64,000 nt of DNA. Origin: Stenotrophomonas africana (GTDB lineage: Bacteria; Pseudomonadota; Gammaproteobacteria; Xanthomonadales; Xanthomonadaceae). The stretch covers positions 1 to 64,000 of the forward strand of contig NZ_JABEME010000015.1 in the NCBI RefSeq assembly GCF_013004645.1, given 5' to 3'. The position numbers and the translations under genes are program-made. Positions within the stretch are counted from its first letter, which is position 1; every line of letters starts with the position of its first letter. Shown piece by piece: positions 30,305-41,760 of this stretch. The notes below the pieces were generated by a model. That model searched no databases. It had not been told where the DNA came from and was given only the letters and a program-made list of their open reading frames with translations.

Positions 30305-32431
30305 TTACGCCGCGCGCGCAGGCACGATGGACTTGCGCGCACCCTGCTCCAGCTGGAACACCGACACCGACGTGGTCAGCGCATGCGCCTGCTCCTCCAG
30401 CGCGCGGCTGGCCGCGGTGGCTTCTTCCACCAGGGCGGCGTTCTGCTGGGTCACCTGGTCCATCTGCACCACCACCTGGTTGACCTGCTCGATGCCGGCG
30501 GCCTGTTCCTTGCTGGCCGCTGCGATGTCGCTCATCAGCTGGGTAGTGCGCGAACTGGCCTGGGCCACGCGCGCGATCGCCGCTTCCGATTCAACGGTCA
30601 CCGCCAGGCCACTCTTCACCTTGGCAGCAGCGTCTTCGATCAGCTCCTTGATCTCCTTGGCGGCGACACCGGCACGCTGTGCGAGCGTGCGTACCTCGCT
30701 GGCGACCACGGCGAAACCGCGCCCCTGCTCGCCTGCACGTGCGGCTTCCACCGCAGCATTCAGCGCCAGGATGTTGGTCTGGAACGCGATGCCGTCGATC
30801 ACCGTGGAGATTTCCGAGATGCGTGCCGAGGACTGATCGATCTCACCCATGACCGACGCCATCTGTGCCATCGCCTGTTCGGTCTCGCGCACGGCGGCAC
30901 CGGCGGCATGCGCTTCACTGTCAGCCTGGCGCGCCAGCTCGGCGTTCTGACGCACGGTGGAGGTCAGTTCCTCCATCGATGCGGCGGCTTCTTCCAGATT
31001 GGCCGCCTGCTGCTCGGTACGGCGCGACAGGTCGTTGTTGCCGGCCGCCAGTTCCTGCGCCGCGTTGTTGATGCTGTCGGCGGCTACCTGGATGCCACGC
31101 ACGATGCCGGTCAGCTGGGCGGTGGTGGTGTTGGCGTCGTCGCGCATGCGGGCGAACACGCCGTCGTACTCGCCATCCATGCGTGCGGTCAGGTCGCCAT
31201 GCGAGATCGCGCGCAGCACGTCGGAAACATCGGCGATGCTGGACTGCGAGCTGGCCATCATGCCGTTGAGGTGCTCGACCATCGCCTTGAACTGGTACTG
31301 GAACACGGCGGCGTCGCCGCGCATGCTGAAGTTACCGGCACGGGCGGCACGGGCCAGTTCATCGATCTGCGCGTTGATCGCCATCAGGCTCTGCTTCACC
31401 GCCGCCAGGGTGCGGGTCAACGTGCCCTTTTCGCCCGGGTAGTCCGGCAGGTCGCGGCTGAGGTCACCGATGGCATAACGCTGCATCACTTCAGCCATCA
31501 GCAGTTCCACCTGCACGTGCGATTCGACCAGGCTGTTGGTGGCCTGCACCATGCGGCCGAAATCGCCGGGGAAGGCACTGGCATCCATGCGATAACGGAT
31601 TGCGCCGGCTTCGTGCTGTTCGGCCATCTGCAGCTGCGCGCCGATCGCCGCCTGCACGCTCTGGCGGACGCTGGCCATGGCCTCGCCCAGCTGGGTCAGC
31701 TCGTCGCGGCCACCGAGGCGGAACTCCTGGTCCAGCTGGCCCTTGGACAGCCGCTCGGCCAGATTCACCGCGCGCGCCAGCGGGCCGGTCAGGCTGCGGC
31801 CGATCATCACCGAGGCGGCGATGCCCGCCAGCAGCGCGACGCCGCCCAACACCAGCAGCTGCAACAGGCTGCGCTCGCCCAGGCGGATCGCTTCGGCAGC
31901 AGCCTTGCGGCTTTCCTTTTCCTCGAAGTCCACGCCGTCCGACAACGCCTTGTTCCAGCCGTTGGCCGCGTCCTGCACCGGGCCCAGGGTCAGCGCCACG
32001 GCGCCCGGGTAGTCGCCCTGCTCCATCAGCTCGCTGGTCTGCTTGTTGAGCGGGCGCGCGATGGCTCGCTTGGTGGCGATGGTTTCTGCAATGGCTTTGC
32101 CTTCGGCATCACCCGGAAGCGCCTGGTAGGCGGACCAGCTGGCCTCGTAGCGCTTGACCAGATCGGCAATGCGCTTCTCGTCGCTGCTGCGGTCGTCACC
32201 TTGGCGGATCAGCATCTCGCGGCGCACCACCATCATCTGGTTGTTGGCATCGAGCATCTGCGACAACAGGCGCACCTTGGCCACGCTGACGTCGACCACC
32301 TGCTGCATCGCGCGCTTCTGCACGACACTGGCGGTGGCGCCGGTGGCCACCACAGCGGCAACCAGCAGCAGCAACAGGCCAAAGCCCAGCCCAAGACGCC
32401 AGGCAACCCTGACGTTCCTCAAGTAGTTCAT
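30305..32431 (-). CDS. Methyl-accepting chemotaxis protein
   Basis: 708 residues. TM1 (about 12-33), a four-helix periplasmic ligand domain, TM2 (about 190-210), a HAMP domain, then two more HAMP-like segments ([20 protein letters not shown] and [20 protein letters not shown]) before the cytoplasmic signalling helices. The hairpin tip sequence [20 protein letters not shown] and flanking Gln/Glu methylation helices are standard. It feeds CheA/CheW. No CheBR-binding pentapeptide is seen at the C-terminus ([11 protein letters not shown]). ATG 32431 begins the TM1 leader. Ligand unknown. Confidence 0.93.
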   Translation of the reverse strand: MNYLRNVRVAWRLGLGFGLLLLLVAAVVATGATASVVQKRAMQQVVDVSVAKVRLLSQMLDANNQMMVVRREMLIRQGDDRSSDEKRIADLVKRYEASWSAYQALPGDAEGKAIAETIATKRAIARPLNKQTSELMEQGDYPGAVALTLGPVQDAANGWNKALSDGVDFEEKESRKAAAEAIRLGERSLLQLLVLGGVALLAGIAASVMIGRSLTGPLARAVNLAERLSKGQLDQEFRLGGRDELTQLGEAMASVRQSVQAAIGAQLQMAEQHEAGAIRYRMDASAFPGDFGRMVQATNSLVESHVQVELLMAEVMQRYAIGDLSRDLPDYPGEKGTLTRTLAAVKQSLMAINAQIDELARAARAGNFSMRGDAAVFQYQFKAMVEHLNGMMASSQSSIADVSDVLRAISHGDLTARMDGEYDGVFARMRDDANTTTAQLTGIVRGIQVAADSINNAAQELAAGNNDLSRRTEQQAANLEEAAASMEELTSTVRQNAELARQADSEAHAAGAAVRETEQAMAQMASVMGEIDQSSARISEISTVIDGIAFQTNILALNAAVEAARAGEQGRGFAVVASEVRTLAQRAGVAAKEIKELIEDAAAKVKSGLAVTVESEAAIARVAQASSRTTQLMSDIAAASKEQAAGIEQVNQVVVQMDQVTQQNAALVEEATAASRALEEQAHALTTSVSVFQLEQGARKSIVPARAA

Positions 32432-32666
32432 GGGGGTATCCAAAACGGGGGGATGCGCCCTTATCGGCGGCCCGGCAGGCAATCTTGATCGCCACTCATC
32501 GATGGCGTCGGGTACCGTTCACCTTGGTGAGACTCCGGCCCGGCGGCATCTACGCCCGGGACCGGGCTGCTACGGGCATGGCTGCTCATGCAGGCGTCAG
32601 ATCGCTTTCACGGTGGCTCTGCGCGGGCTGCAGGCAAGGTTGTGGCGCCATCTGCTGGAGATCCCA

Positions 32667-33629
32667 ATGCCTTTACTTGTGTCCCGATCCGCCCTGCTCG
32701 CTTTGTCGCTCCTGGCATCGCCTGCGTTCGCGCAGGCGCCGCCGCCTGGACTGCCTGCCCCCATTGCCGAGAAGGCAGGACCGGACACCGCACCACGATC
32801 TGCCCTGCACGCCCAGGTGCTGCTGGATCGCGCGAATTTCTCTCCCGGCCAGATCGACGGCGAAGTGGGCAGCAACCAGCGGCGCGCAGTGTCGGGTTTC
32901 CAGGCGGCGCGTGGGCTGACGGTAACGGGTGAACTGGATGACGCGACCTGGAAGGCCCTGCAGGCTGATACGGTCACCCCCCTGGCCAGCTACACGCTGA
33001 CCAGCGAGGATGTCGCCGGGCCGTTCCAGGCGGTGCCGAAGGGCCCCGCCGCACAGTCCAAACTGAAATCGCTGGGCTTCAACAACGTCGAAGAGTCGCT
33101 GGGTGAACGCTTCCACGCATCCCCTGAGCTGTTGAAGCTGCTCAATCCGGGCGTGGATCTGAGCAAGGCCGGCAACCGCATCCAGGTGCCCAACATCGCA
33201 CCGGCGGCATTGCCGAAGGCGACGAAGATCGTGGTCGACAAATCCGACTCCACCCTGCAGCTGCTGGATGCGCAGGGCAAGGTGATCGCGCAGGTGCCGG
33301 TGTCGTCCGGCAGCCAGCACGACCCGTTGCCGATCGGCGAATGGAAGATCCTGGGTGTGTACCGCGACCCGCCGTTCCACTACAACCCGAAGCTGTTCTG
33401 GGATGCCCGAAAAGGTGAAAAGAAGGCGACACTGCCGCCGGGCCCGAACAATCCGGTCGGCCGGGTCTGGATCGACCTGTCCAAGCCACACTACGGCCTG
33501 CATGGCACGCCCGAGCCCGGCCATGTCGGCAAGACCGAGTCGCATGGCTGCGTGCGCATGACCAACTGGGATGCGCTGCGTGTGGCCGATGCGGTGGATA
33601 CCTCGGTACCCGTGGTGATGCAGGAGTGA
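32667..33629 (+). CDS. L,D-transpeptidase (YkuD) with peptidoglycan-binding domain
   Basis: 320 residues: signal peptide (cleavage after AFA near residue 22), a PG_binding_1 domain (about 45-95, LLDRANFSPGQIDGEVGSN), a LysM-like segment, and a YkuD domain from about 190. The catalytic motif is complete: HGTPEPGHVGKTESHGCVRM, with Cys in SHGCVRM. These periplasmic enzymes make 3-3 peptidoglycan cross-links or attach proteins to the wall. GGAG 7 bp before ATG 32667 sets the start. The M23 gene follows after 4 bp, making a two-gene cell-wall operon. Confidence 0.93.
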   Translation: MPLLVSRSALLALSLLASPAFAQAPPPGLPAPIAEKAGPDTAPRSALHAQVLLDRANFSPGQIDGEVGSNQRRAVSGFQAARGLTVTGELDDATWKALQADTVTPLASYTLTSEDVAGPFQAVPKGPAAQSKLKSLGFNNVEESLGERFHASPELLKLLNPGVDLSKAGNRIQVPNIAPAALPKATKIVVDKSDSTLQLLDAQGKVIAQVPVSSGSQHDPLPIGEWKILGVYRDPPFHYNPKLFWDARKGEKKATLPPGPNNPVGRVWIDLSKPHYGLHGTPEPGHVGKTESHGCVRMTNWDALRVADAVDTSVPVVMQE

Positions 33630-33633
33630 GCCG

Positions 33634-34290
33634 ATGCGTCTTTCGCAGCTGATCGTACTGGGCGTTCTGCTGGGGCTGAGTGCAGGCTGGTGGCTGCACC
33701 GCGATGAAGGCAAGCCGGTGGCGGTTGCCCAGCCCGCAGTGCAACCTGCGGTGGCTGCGGCTGCAACGCCGCGCGTGGACGGCCCGGCTCCCACGGCCGC
33801 GCCGCCGTCCAACGCCACCGATGCGCCAGCCGGTCTGCTGCTGCCGGTGCAGGGCATCCAGGCGTCCCAGCTGCGCGACACGTTCACCGATGCACGCAGC
33901 GAGGGCCGCGTGCACGATGCCATCGACATCATGGCCACCGCCGGCACGCCGGTGCTGGCGGTGGCCGATGGCACCGTGGAAAAACTGTTCGACAGCGAAC
34001 GCGGTGGCTTGACGATCTACCAGTTCGAGCCCAGTGGCCGCTGGTGCTACTACTACGCGCATCTGCAGCGCTACGCCGATGGCCTGGCGGAGAAGCAGGT
34101 GATCAAGCGCGGAGACGTCATCGGCTATGTCGGCAGCACCGGCAACGCCAGTGCCGAGGCTCCGCATCTGCACTTTGAAGTGCACGTGCTGGGGCCGGAG
34201 AAGCAGTGGTGGAAGGGGAAATCGATCAATCCGTATCCGTTGCTGGAATCGGCTGCTTCGACGCCCGACGCTGCCAGCGTCGCAAAGTGA
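33634..34290 (+). CDS. M23 family (LytM) peptidase
   Basis: 218 residues with an N-terminal signal anchor (MRLSQLIVLGVLLGLSAGWW), a Pro/Ala linker, and a C-terminal LytM domain. Zinc ligands are visible as HDAIDI (H and D) and HLHFEV. It likely cleaves peptide cross-links in the periplasm. It starts 4 bp after the YkuD stop. Its last 65 bp overlap the 3' end of the opposite-strand gene at 34226-34894. Confidence 0.92.
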   Translation: MRLSQLIVLGVLLGLSAGWWLHRDEGKPVAVAQPAVQPAVAAAATPRVDGPAPTAAPPSNATDAPAGLLLPVQGIQASQLRDTFTDARSEGRVHDAIDIMATAGTPVLAVADGTVEKLFDSERGGLTIYQFEPSGRWCYYYAHLQRYADGLAEKQVIKRGDVIGYVGSTGNASAEAPHLHFEVHVLGPEKQWWKGKSINPYPLLESAASTPDAASVAK

Positions 34291-34894
34291 TGGTGAATGC
34301 CGCCAGGGCAGCCCCGGGAATCAGCAGGAACAAGGCCGCCACCTTCCAGAAAAAGAACGGCCACAGCCACAGGTAGTCCAGGTCGGTCAGCTTCAGCACG
34401 TCCATCGGCGGCAGCAGGTCCACCGAGGCCGCACGGCCGGCCAGCGCCGGGTCGACCTCCAGCACGGTCAGCCGCAGCGAGGAACGGCCACGCGGCAGTG
34501 CATCACCGCGGCCGTAGCCGAAGTACGAGGCGGCGAACCTGTCTCGCTCGACCGATTCCAGTGCGCGGTGGATCTCTGGACCGGTCGTCGCCGAGCGGCG
34601 GTCCGCGCGGAACTCGGTGCGATCGGTCGGGGTGTCCGCGCGCAGGCGCAGCTCGGGATCGACCGCCGGATCGGCGCTGTCATCCGCATAGCGCAGGCGC
34701 AGCCGCAGCGGGTCGTCGATGAAGCGGTACACCGTGATCTCGGCGGTCGCGCCCGGCTGCAGCACCAACGGCAGGGTCTGCGTGCGCGAAGCCAGGTAAT
34801 TGGCGAGCGCGCCCAGCACCAGCACGATGCAGGCCAGCGTCCACAGGCTCCACAGCAGCCACAGGGTCACCCGTACGACCGTCTCGCCCTTCAT
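34226..34894 (-). CDS. Membrane-anchored hypothetical protein
   Basis: 222 residues: one N-terminal helix (about 8-32), a periplasmic beta-rich domain with many Arg/Asp pairs (RLRLRYADDSADPAVDPELRLR), and a C-terminal helix (about 178-204). No family recognised. The 3' end overlaps the M23 gene by 65 bp in opposite orientation. ATG 34894 gives the topologically sensible start. Confidence 0.65.
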   Translation of the reverse strand: MKGETVVRVTLWLLWSLWTLACIVLVLGALANYLASRTQTLPLVLQPGATAEITVYRFIDDPLRLRLRYADDSADPAVDPELRLRADTPTDRTEFRADRRSATTGPEIHRALESVERDRFAASYFGYGRGDALPRGRSSLRLTVLEVDPALAGRAASVDLLPPMDVLKLTDLDYLWLWPFFFWKVAALFLLIPGAALAAFTITLRRWQRRASKQPIPATDTD

Positions 34895-34954
34895 GCCGAA
34901 GTCTCCGTCATCGCTGCGCTTCCCCGCCGGCTGTGCCGCCACAGTATCGAAAAC

Positions 34955-34980
34955 GAAAAAGCCCCGCTTTCGCGGGGCTC
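34955..34980 (-). terminator. Rho-independent terminator of the hfl-purA operon
   Basis: On the minus strand GAGCCCCGC-GAAA-GCGGGGC then TTTTTCG, 37 bp after the purA stop. Confidence 0.9.
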
Positions 34981-35017
34981 TTCCTGTCACCTACGCCGGG
35001 CAGCGCCCGGCGCTACC

Positions 35018-36821
<1,804 letters not shown>

Positions 36822-36832
36822 GGGGACTCCGG

Positions 36833-36871
36833 AAAAAGCACGGGGCCCGGCATTTGGCCGGGCCCCGTGGG
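36833..36871 (-). terminator. Rho-independent terminator between hflC and the DUF2065 gene
   Basis: On the minus strand CCCCACGGGGCCCGGCC-AAAT and its complement are followed by TTTTT just upstream of the DUF2065 RBS. It probably attenuates the downstream genes. Confidence 0.8.
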
Positions 36872-36887
36872 GTACTGCCCTGCGACC

Positions 36888-37751
36888 TCAGCGGTCGTTC
36901 TTCAGGTACTGCAGGAACGGGTCATTCTTGTCGAGCACGATCACGCCGTTGCCATCGGTCATGGAGCCACGGTAGGCCTCCAGGCTGCGGTAGAACGCAT
37001 AGAACGACGGATCGGCCGAGCCGGCCTTGCCGTAGATGCGGGCCGCATCGGCATCGCCTTCACCGCGCAGGCGCTGGGCATCGCGCTCGGCCTCGGCGAT
37101 CAGCACGGTGCTGTCACGGTCGGCCTGGGCGCGGATGGTCAGCGACTGCTCCTCGCCTTCGGCGCGCAGCTTGGCGGCTTCCTGCTTGCGCTGGGCGCGC
37201 ATGCGCTCGTACACGTCGTTGATCACCTGGCTGTCGGTCGGCAGGTCCACCTGCTTGATGCGCAGGTCGATCATCTGCATGCCGAGGCCGGCCACCGCTT
37301 CGTTTATCCCCTTCAGCTGCTCGGCGATCAGCTCGCTGCGGTCGCCGGACACCAGCTGCTGCAGCGTGCGCGAGTTGATCTGGTTGCGCAGCGAGTCGGT
37401 GATGATCGGTGCCAGGCGGGCGTTGGCAATGCGCGGATCGCCGCCGGTGGCACGGAAGTAGTCACCTACGTTGGAGATGTAGCCGATGGCGAAGAAGTCG
37501 ACGCTGACGTCCTTCTGCTCGGCGGTGAAGTAGCGCGCCGGCGCGGTGTCGAGCACCTGGAAGCGGCGGTCGAAGACCTTCACCGTTTCCACCACCGGCA
37601 CCTTGAAGTGCAGGCCCGGCTTGATGTCCGAACGCACCACCTTGCCCAGGTTCAGGACCATGGCGGTCTGGTCCTCACGGACCACGTACACCGAGCCGAG
37701 CAGGCCCAGCACCACCGCCACGATCACGGCGATCCAGATAGGACTCTTCAT
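36888..37751 (-). CDS. hflC: Protease modulator HflC
   Basis: 287-residue SPFH/band-7 protein: N-terminal helix (MKSPIWIAVIVAVVLGLLGSVYVV), SPFH domain, and a coiled-coil rich in Ala/Glu/Arg (ERMRAQRKQEAAKLRAEGEE). With HflK it forms the periplasm-facing cage around FtsH and modulates its proteolysis. Its start overlaps the hflK stop by 4 bp (ATGA), so the subunits are made together. Confidence 0.96.
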   Translation of the reverse strand: MKSPIWIAVIVAVVLGLLGSVYVVREDQTAMVLNLGKVVRSDIKPGLHFKVPVVETVKVFDRRFQVLDTAPARYFTAEQKDVSVDFFAIGYISNVGDYFRATGGDPRIANARLAPIITDSLRNQINSRTLQQLVSGDRSELIAEQLKGINEAVAGLGMQMIDLRIKQVDLPTDSQVINDVYERMRAQRKQEAAKLRAEGEEQSLTIRAQADRDSTVLIAEAERDAQRLRGEGDADAARIYGKAGSADPSFYAFYRSLEAYRGSMTDGNGVIVLDKNDPFLQYLKNDR

Positions 37752-38881
37752 CGGCTGCCCTCCTCACGGCCGCTCGGTCGCCCGGTCGGGCGGCCCACCG
37801 GCCGGCCCGGATCACGGGAAGCTTCCACCGCTGCACCCGGCAGCGACGGCATCACCACGTCCGGGTTGGCCACTGCGGCCGGGGCCGACGTGGTGGGACG
37901 GGTGTCGCCGGTCATCGGCACGTAGATCAGCTGGCGGCCGTCGCCACCAATCACCTTGCGGTTCTCGCTCAGCACCTGCTGCACGGTCTCCAGCCACAGG
38001 CGCTTGCGGGTCACTTCCGGGGCGTCCTTGTACTGGGCCTGCAACAGGCTGAAGCGCTGCGCGTCACCCTCGGCCTTGGACACCACGGCCTGCTTGTAGC
38101 CTTCGGCGGTGGTACGGGCACGCGAGGCCTGGCCTCGGGCTTCCGGCACGACCTTGGCGGCGTAGGCCTGGGCTTCGTTGATCAGGCGTTCCTTGACCTG
38201 CTGGGCACCGTTGACCTCGTCGAAGGCCGGCTTCACTTCCTCCGGCGGACGGGCGTCCTGCAGGGTCAGGCCGGTCACGGTCAGACCGGTCTTGAACGCC
38301 TTCAGCAGCGCCTGCAGGCGCTCCTCGGCAGCCACGGCCAGCGGGCCACGGTTGTTCAGTACGGCGTTGAGGTCGGCACGGCCGACTTCCTCGCGCACCG
38401 CGCTCTGCGCCGACTGCTCCAGCACCTGGTTGGCATCAACGGTGCCGAACAGGTACTGCTGCGGGTCGTCGATGCGGTACTGGACGTTCAGCGAGACGTT
38501 GACGATGTTCTCGTCACGGGTCAGCACCGGCACCTGGATCGAGAAGGTCTTGATCTCAGTAGCGTTGACCTTGGTGACCGATTCGATCGGCCACGGCAGC
38601 TTGAAGTTCGGGCCGGGCTGCAGGATGCGCGAGAACTGGCCGAAGCGCAGCACCACGCCACGCTGCTGTTCGCCGATCAGCTGGAAGCTGGAGAACAGCA
38701 CCAGCAATACCACCGCTGCCACCACCCAACGCACGATGCCACCGTCGAACAGGTCCTTCAGCGGCCCGGGCAGTCCGCCCCAGCCACCACCATTGCCACC
38801 GCCGCGCGACCCGAAGGGCCCGCGTCGATTGTCCTCGGGGCCTTGTCCGCCCTTGTTGCCGCCGGGTGTATTCCAGGCCAT
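37748..38881 (-). CDS. hflK: Protease modulator HflK
   Basis: 377 residues: Gly/Asn-rich cytosolic N-terminus (MAWNTPGGNKGGQGPEDNRR), one helix (about 52-72), SPFH domain (IGEQQRGVVLRFGQFSRILQPGPNFKLPW), coiled coil, and a Pro/Arg/Gly-rich C-terminus ending in repeated VGRPTGRP-type units. Partner of HflC. First gene of hflK-hflC-DUF2065-purA; the 153 bp shared with the divergent oxidoreductase gene should hold its promoter. Confidence 0.96.
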   Translation of the reverse strand: MAWNTPGGNKGGQGPEDNRRGPFGSRGGGNGGGWGGLPGPLKDLFDGGIVRWVVAAVVLLVLFSSFQLIGEQQRGVVLRFGQFSRILQPGPNFKLPWPIESVTKVNATEIKTFSIQVPVLTRDENIVNVSLNVQYRIDDPQQYLFGTVDANQVLEQSAQSAVREEVGRADLNAVLNNRGPLAVAAEERLQALLKAFKTGLTVTGLTLQDARPPEEVKPAFDEVNGAQQVKERLINEAQAYAAKVVPEARGQASRARTTAEGYKQAVVSKAEGDAQRFSLLQAQYKDAPEVTRKRLWLETVQQVLSENRKVIGGDGRQLIYVPMTGDTRPTTSAPAAVANPDVVMPSLPGAAVEASRDPGRPVGRPTGRPSGREEGSR

Positions 38882-39034
38882 GCACGCTCCATCAAGATTT
38901 GGGCTGCGGCGCGGGCCCTTCCCGCACCGCCAGCCGTGAAACCATTACCGATCATACAAGATGGGGCGGATCGGCAGGATCGAAAGGGGGGTGACGGGGT
39001 AAGGTGGCGTTTTCCTCGAAGTCAGGCAACGCCG

Positions 39035-40030
39035 ATGGCCCCCACCACCCCGTTCACCGCCTTCCGCATCGAAAACGACGACGCTGGCTACCGCAGTGGC
39101 CTGGCCCAGCTCAATGTCGACGACCTCAACCCCGGCCAGGTGCTGATCCGCGCCCACTGGTCCTCGGTCAACTACAAGGACGCGCTGGCCGGCACCGGCA
39201 AGGGGAAGATCCTGCGCCGCTTCCCGCTGGTGGGTGGCATCGACGTGGCCGGCACCGTCGTGGCCAGCACCGATCCGGACTGGCGTGAAGGCGACGCCGT
39301 GCTGGCCACCGGCTGCGGCCTGAGCGAGACCCGTGACGGCGGCTACAGCCAGTACGTGCGGCTGGAATCCCGCGCGGTGATCGCCCAGCCGGCCGGGCTG
39401 ACCCCGCGCGAGGCGATGGTGCTGGGCACCGCCGGCTTCACGGCAGCGCTGGCCCTGCTGCGCATGCAGGACAACCGGCAGACCCCGGAGCTCGGCCCGC
39501 TGGCGGTCACCGGTGCCAGCGGCGGTGTCGGTGCGCTGGCGCTGTCGATCTTCAGCCGTGCCGGCTACGCCGTGCACGCGGTCAGCGGCAAGCCTGACCA
39601 GACCGACTTCCTGCACGCCATCGGCGCCGCCGAGGTGCTGCCGCGCGAGGCGCTCTCCGATACCGCCCCGCTGCAGTCGGCCCGCTTCGGCGGGGGCCTC
39701 GACAATGCCGGAGGCGACATGCTGGCCAGCCTGCTGGCGCAGACCGTGCCCTACGGCAGCGTGGTCAGTGCTGGCCTGGCAGCCAGCCCAACGCTGGACA
39801 TGACGGTGATGCCGTTCATCCTGCGCGGCGTCTCGCTGCTCGGCGTGTCTTCGGCCAATGCGCCACGCGGACTGCGTGAGGAAGTCTGGGCGCGGCTGGG
39901 CAGTGACTGGAAGCCGCAGCACCTGGACCGCATCTGCACCGCCGAAGTCGGTCTCGATGGTCTTCCCGCCGTGTTCGAGCGGATGCTGGCCGGTGGTTCG
40001 CTGGGCCGCACCGTGGTGCGGATCGACTGA
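39035..40030 (+). CDS. acuI: AcuI/YhdH-type NADPH-dependent quinone/acryloyl-CoA reductase
   Basis: 331 residues, zinc-free medium-chain dehydrogenase. Typical AcuI/YhdH features: SSVNYKDALAGTGKGKILRRFPLVGGIDVAGTV near the N-terminus and the Rossmann motif TGASGGVGALALS. Family members reduce acryloyl-CoA to propionyl-CoA, so the product could feed the methylcitrate operon further on, but no linkage is seen here. ATG 39035 starts the conserved domain; the RBS is weak. Confidence 0.88.
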   Translation: MAPTTPFTAFRIENDDAGYRSGLAQLNVDDLNPGQVLIRAHWSSVNYKDALAGTGKGKILRRFPLVGGIDVAGTVVASTDPDWREGDAVLATGCGLSETRDGGYSQYVRLESRAVIAQPAGLTPREAMVLGTAGFTAALALLRMQDNRQTPELGPLAVTGASGGVGALALSIFSRAGYAVHAVSGKPDQTDFLHAIGAAEVLPREALSDTAPLQSARFGGGLDNAGGDMLASLLAQTVPYGSVVSAGLAASPTLDMTVMPFILRGVSLLGVSSANAPRGLREEVWARLGSDWKPQHLDRICTAEVGLDGLPAVFERMLAGGSLGRTVVRID

Positions 40031-40074
40031 ACGTCGCAGGCAGGCGACGGACGGCAGACGCGGCCCTCCCGCCA

Positions 40075-40106
40075 GTAATGTGCCCGCACTACACTGCGGG
40101 CATTAC
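40075..40106 (+). promoter_or_regulatory. Inverted repeat just before the pilH ribosome binding site
   Basis: GTAATGTGCCCGCA and TGCGGGCATTAC pair over 12 bp with one bulged T and a 6-base loop. It ends 2 bp before GGGGA, the RBS of pilH. It could be an operator or an mRNA structure affecting translation. Confidence 0.5.
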
Positions 40107-40118
40107 ATGGGGAACAAC

Positions 40119-40490
40119 ATGGCACGCATTCTGATCGTCGACGACTCACCGTCGCAGCTGTTGGGGATACAGCGCATCGTCGAGAAGCTCGGGCACCAGA
40201 TCCTGACCGCCACCGATGGCGCCGCCGGGGTCGAAACCGCCAAGGCCGAGCTGCCCGACCTGGTCCTGATGGACGTAGTGATGCCCAACCTCAATGGCTT
40301 CCAGGCCACCCGCACCCTCGCCCGCGACGAGGCCACCCGGCACATTCCGGTGATCCTGGTGACCACCAAGGACCAGGACACCGACCGCATGTGGGGCATG
40401 CGCCAGGGCGCGAAGGCCTACATCACCAAGCCGTTCTCGGAAGACGAACTGTCCGAGGTGCTGGAGCGGGTGTTCGCCGGGCAGGGCTGA
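40119..40490 (+). CDS. pilH: Twitching-motility response regulator PilH (CheY-like)
   Basis: 123-residue single receiver domain. MARILIVDDSPSQ supplies the acidic pair, Asp52 (LVLMDVVMPN) is the phosphoacceptor, and Lys in AYITKPFSEDEL completes the site. Sequence is strongly like PilH of xanthomonads, which controls type IV pilus retraction with PilG and the Chp kinase; the other pil-chp genes are not nearby. ATG 40119 has GGGGA 6 bp upstream; ATG 40107 is a less likely start. Confidence 0.88.
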   Translation: MARILIVDDSPSQLLGIQRIVEKLGHQILTATDGAAGVETAKAELPDLVLMDVVMPNLNGFQATRTLARDEATRHIPVILVTTKDQDTDRMWGMRQGAKAYITKPFSEDELSEVLERVFAGQG

Positions 40491-40503
40491 GCCGCGCGCG
40501 GAT

Positions 40504-40594
40504 GGGTGCCACCCCTGGTCGGCACGCTCTTGTCTGGTAGGTGCCAACCTTGGTTGGCACGCTTTTGTAGAGTCGAGCCATGCTCGACTCCACA
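40504..40594. repeat. Cluster of three SMAG palindromes
   Basis: GTGCCACCCCTGGTCGGCAC (imperfect stem), GTAGGTGCCAACCTTGGTTG (40537) and GTAGAGTCGAGCCATGCTCG (40567) in direct order between convergent pilH and cbpA, each with its own stem sequence. Confidence 0.75.
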
Positions 40595-40605
40595 TAACCA
40601 AAGCC

Positions 40606-41499
40606 TCAGATCGTCTCGCCGAACGCCTTGGCCAGATTGCGGTAGGCCTTCTTCTGCGCCTCGTCGGTCGCGGCAGGGGCCACGATCTCGATCTCGACGA
40701 TCTGGTCGCCATCCGGGTTGCCCGGCAGGCCACGCCCGCGCAGGCGCAGCTTGCGGCCGGCATCGGAATCGGCCGGAATCTTCAGCTCCACCGCACCGCC
40801 CAGGGTCGGCACGCTGATGCTGGTGCCCAGCGCGGCCTGCCACGGCGTGAGCGGCAGCGTATAGAGGATGTTGCGGCCGTCGACCTCGAACTGCGGGTGG
40901 GCGGCGTATTCCACTTCCAGCAGCAGGTTGCCGCCATGGTTGCCCTGCCCTGCCAGGCGGATCACCTGGCCCGGACGGATGCCCTTGGGCACGCGCACGT
41001 CCAGCTGCTTGCCGTTGACGGTGATGCGCAGGCTGTCGCCGCTGTAGGCCGCTTCCAGCGGTACCGACAGCTTGGCGCGGGTGTCGCGGTTGGGGGCGTG
41101 GCCCTGGCTGCTGAAGCCCGGACCCGGACCAGCGCCGCCACCGCCACGCTGGCGCGCGAACAGGCTCTCGAAGAAGTCGCTGAAGCCGCCATTGGGGCCA
41201 CCGCCGCCAAACACTTCCTCGAAGTTGAAGCCACCGGCACCGCCGTAGTTCGGCGGCACGTTGAATTCCTCGCCAGGGCGGTAGCCCTGTGCGCGCAGCT
41301 GGTCGTAGGCAGCGCGCTTCTCCGGGTCGCGCAGCGCCTCGTAGGCCTCGTTGACCGCCTTGAACTTGTCTTCGGCCCCGGCCTCCTTGCTGACGTCCGG
41401 GTGGTACTTGCGTGCCAGCCGACGATAGGCGGTCTTGATCTCCGCCTCGCCCGCGCTCGGTTCCACCCCCAGGGTGGCATAGTAATCCTTGAATTCCAT
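40606..41499 (-). CDS. cbpA: DnaJ-class co-chaperone / curved-DNA-binding protein CbpA
   Basis: 297 residues: J domain with HPD at 33-35, a long Gly/Phe-rich linker (FGGGGPNGGFSDFFESLF), and two C-terminal substrate domains without the Cys-rich zinc finger, so it is a CbpA-type (class B) protein and not DnaJ. It would stimulate DnaK. No cbpM gene adjoins it. ATG 41499 is the J-domain start. Confidence 0.92.
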   Translation of the reverse strand: MEFKDYYATLGVEPSAGEAEIKTAYRRLARKYHPDVSKEAGAEDKFKAVNEAYEALRDPEKRAAYDQLRAQGYRPGEEFNVPPNYGGAGGFNFEEVFGGGGPNGGFSDFFESLFARQRGGGGAGPGPGFSSQGHAPNRDTRAKLSVPLEAAYSGDSLRITVNGKQLDVRVPKGIRPGQVIRLAGQGNHGGNLLLEVEYAAHPQFEVDGRNILYTLPLTPWQAALGTSISVPTLGGAVELKIPADSDAGRKLRLRGRGLPGNPDGDQIVEIEIVAPAATDEAQKKAYRNLAKAFGETI

Positions 41500-41760
41500 C
41501 CAGCTACCTCGATCTGCTTCGGCCGCGCCGGTGGCGCCGCCCCGGGTTCATTCTACGCGCCGGCGATGCTACGCCGCCCCTCGTGCGGCCCCGGTGAGGC
41601 CGACTGATCCTGCGCAATGCGGCTGCCATCCTCATGCCCCACGCTGTGGCTGGAAGCCCCTGCCACAACGCCTGAAGATGGGGCCTGCACACCGGGTTTC
41701 CAATGTCTTGACGTCCCTGTCCCATCCGGCCCACTAGCCTGCCCCAGCAAGGAGTTCCCC

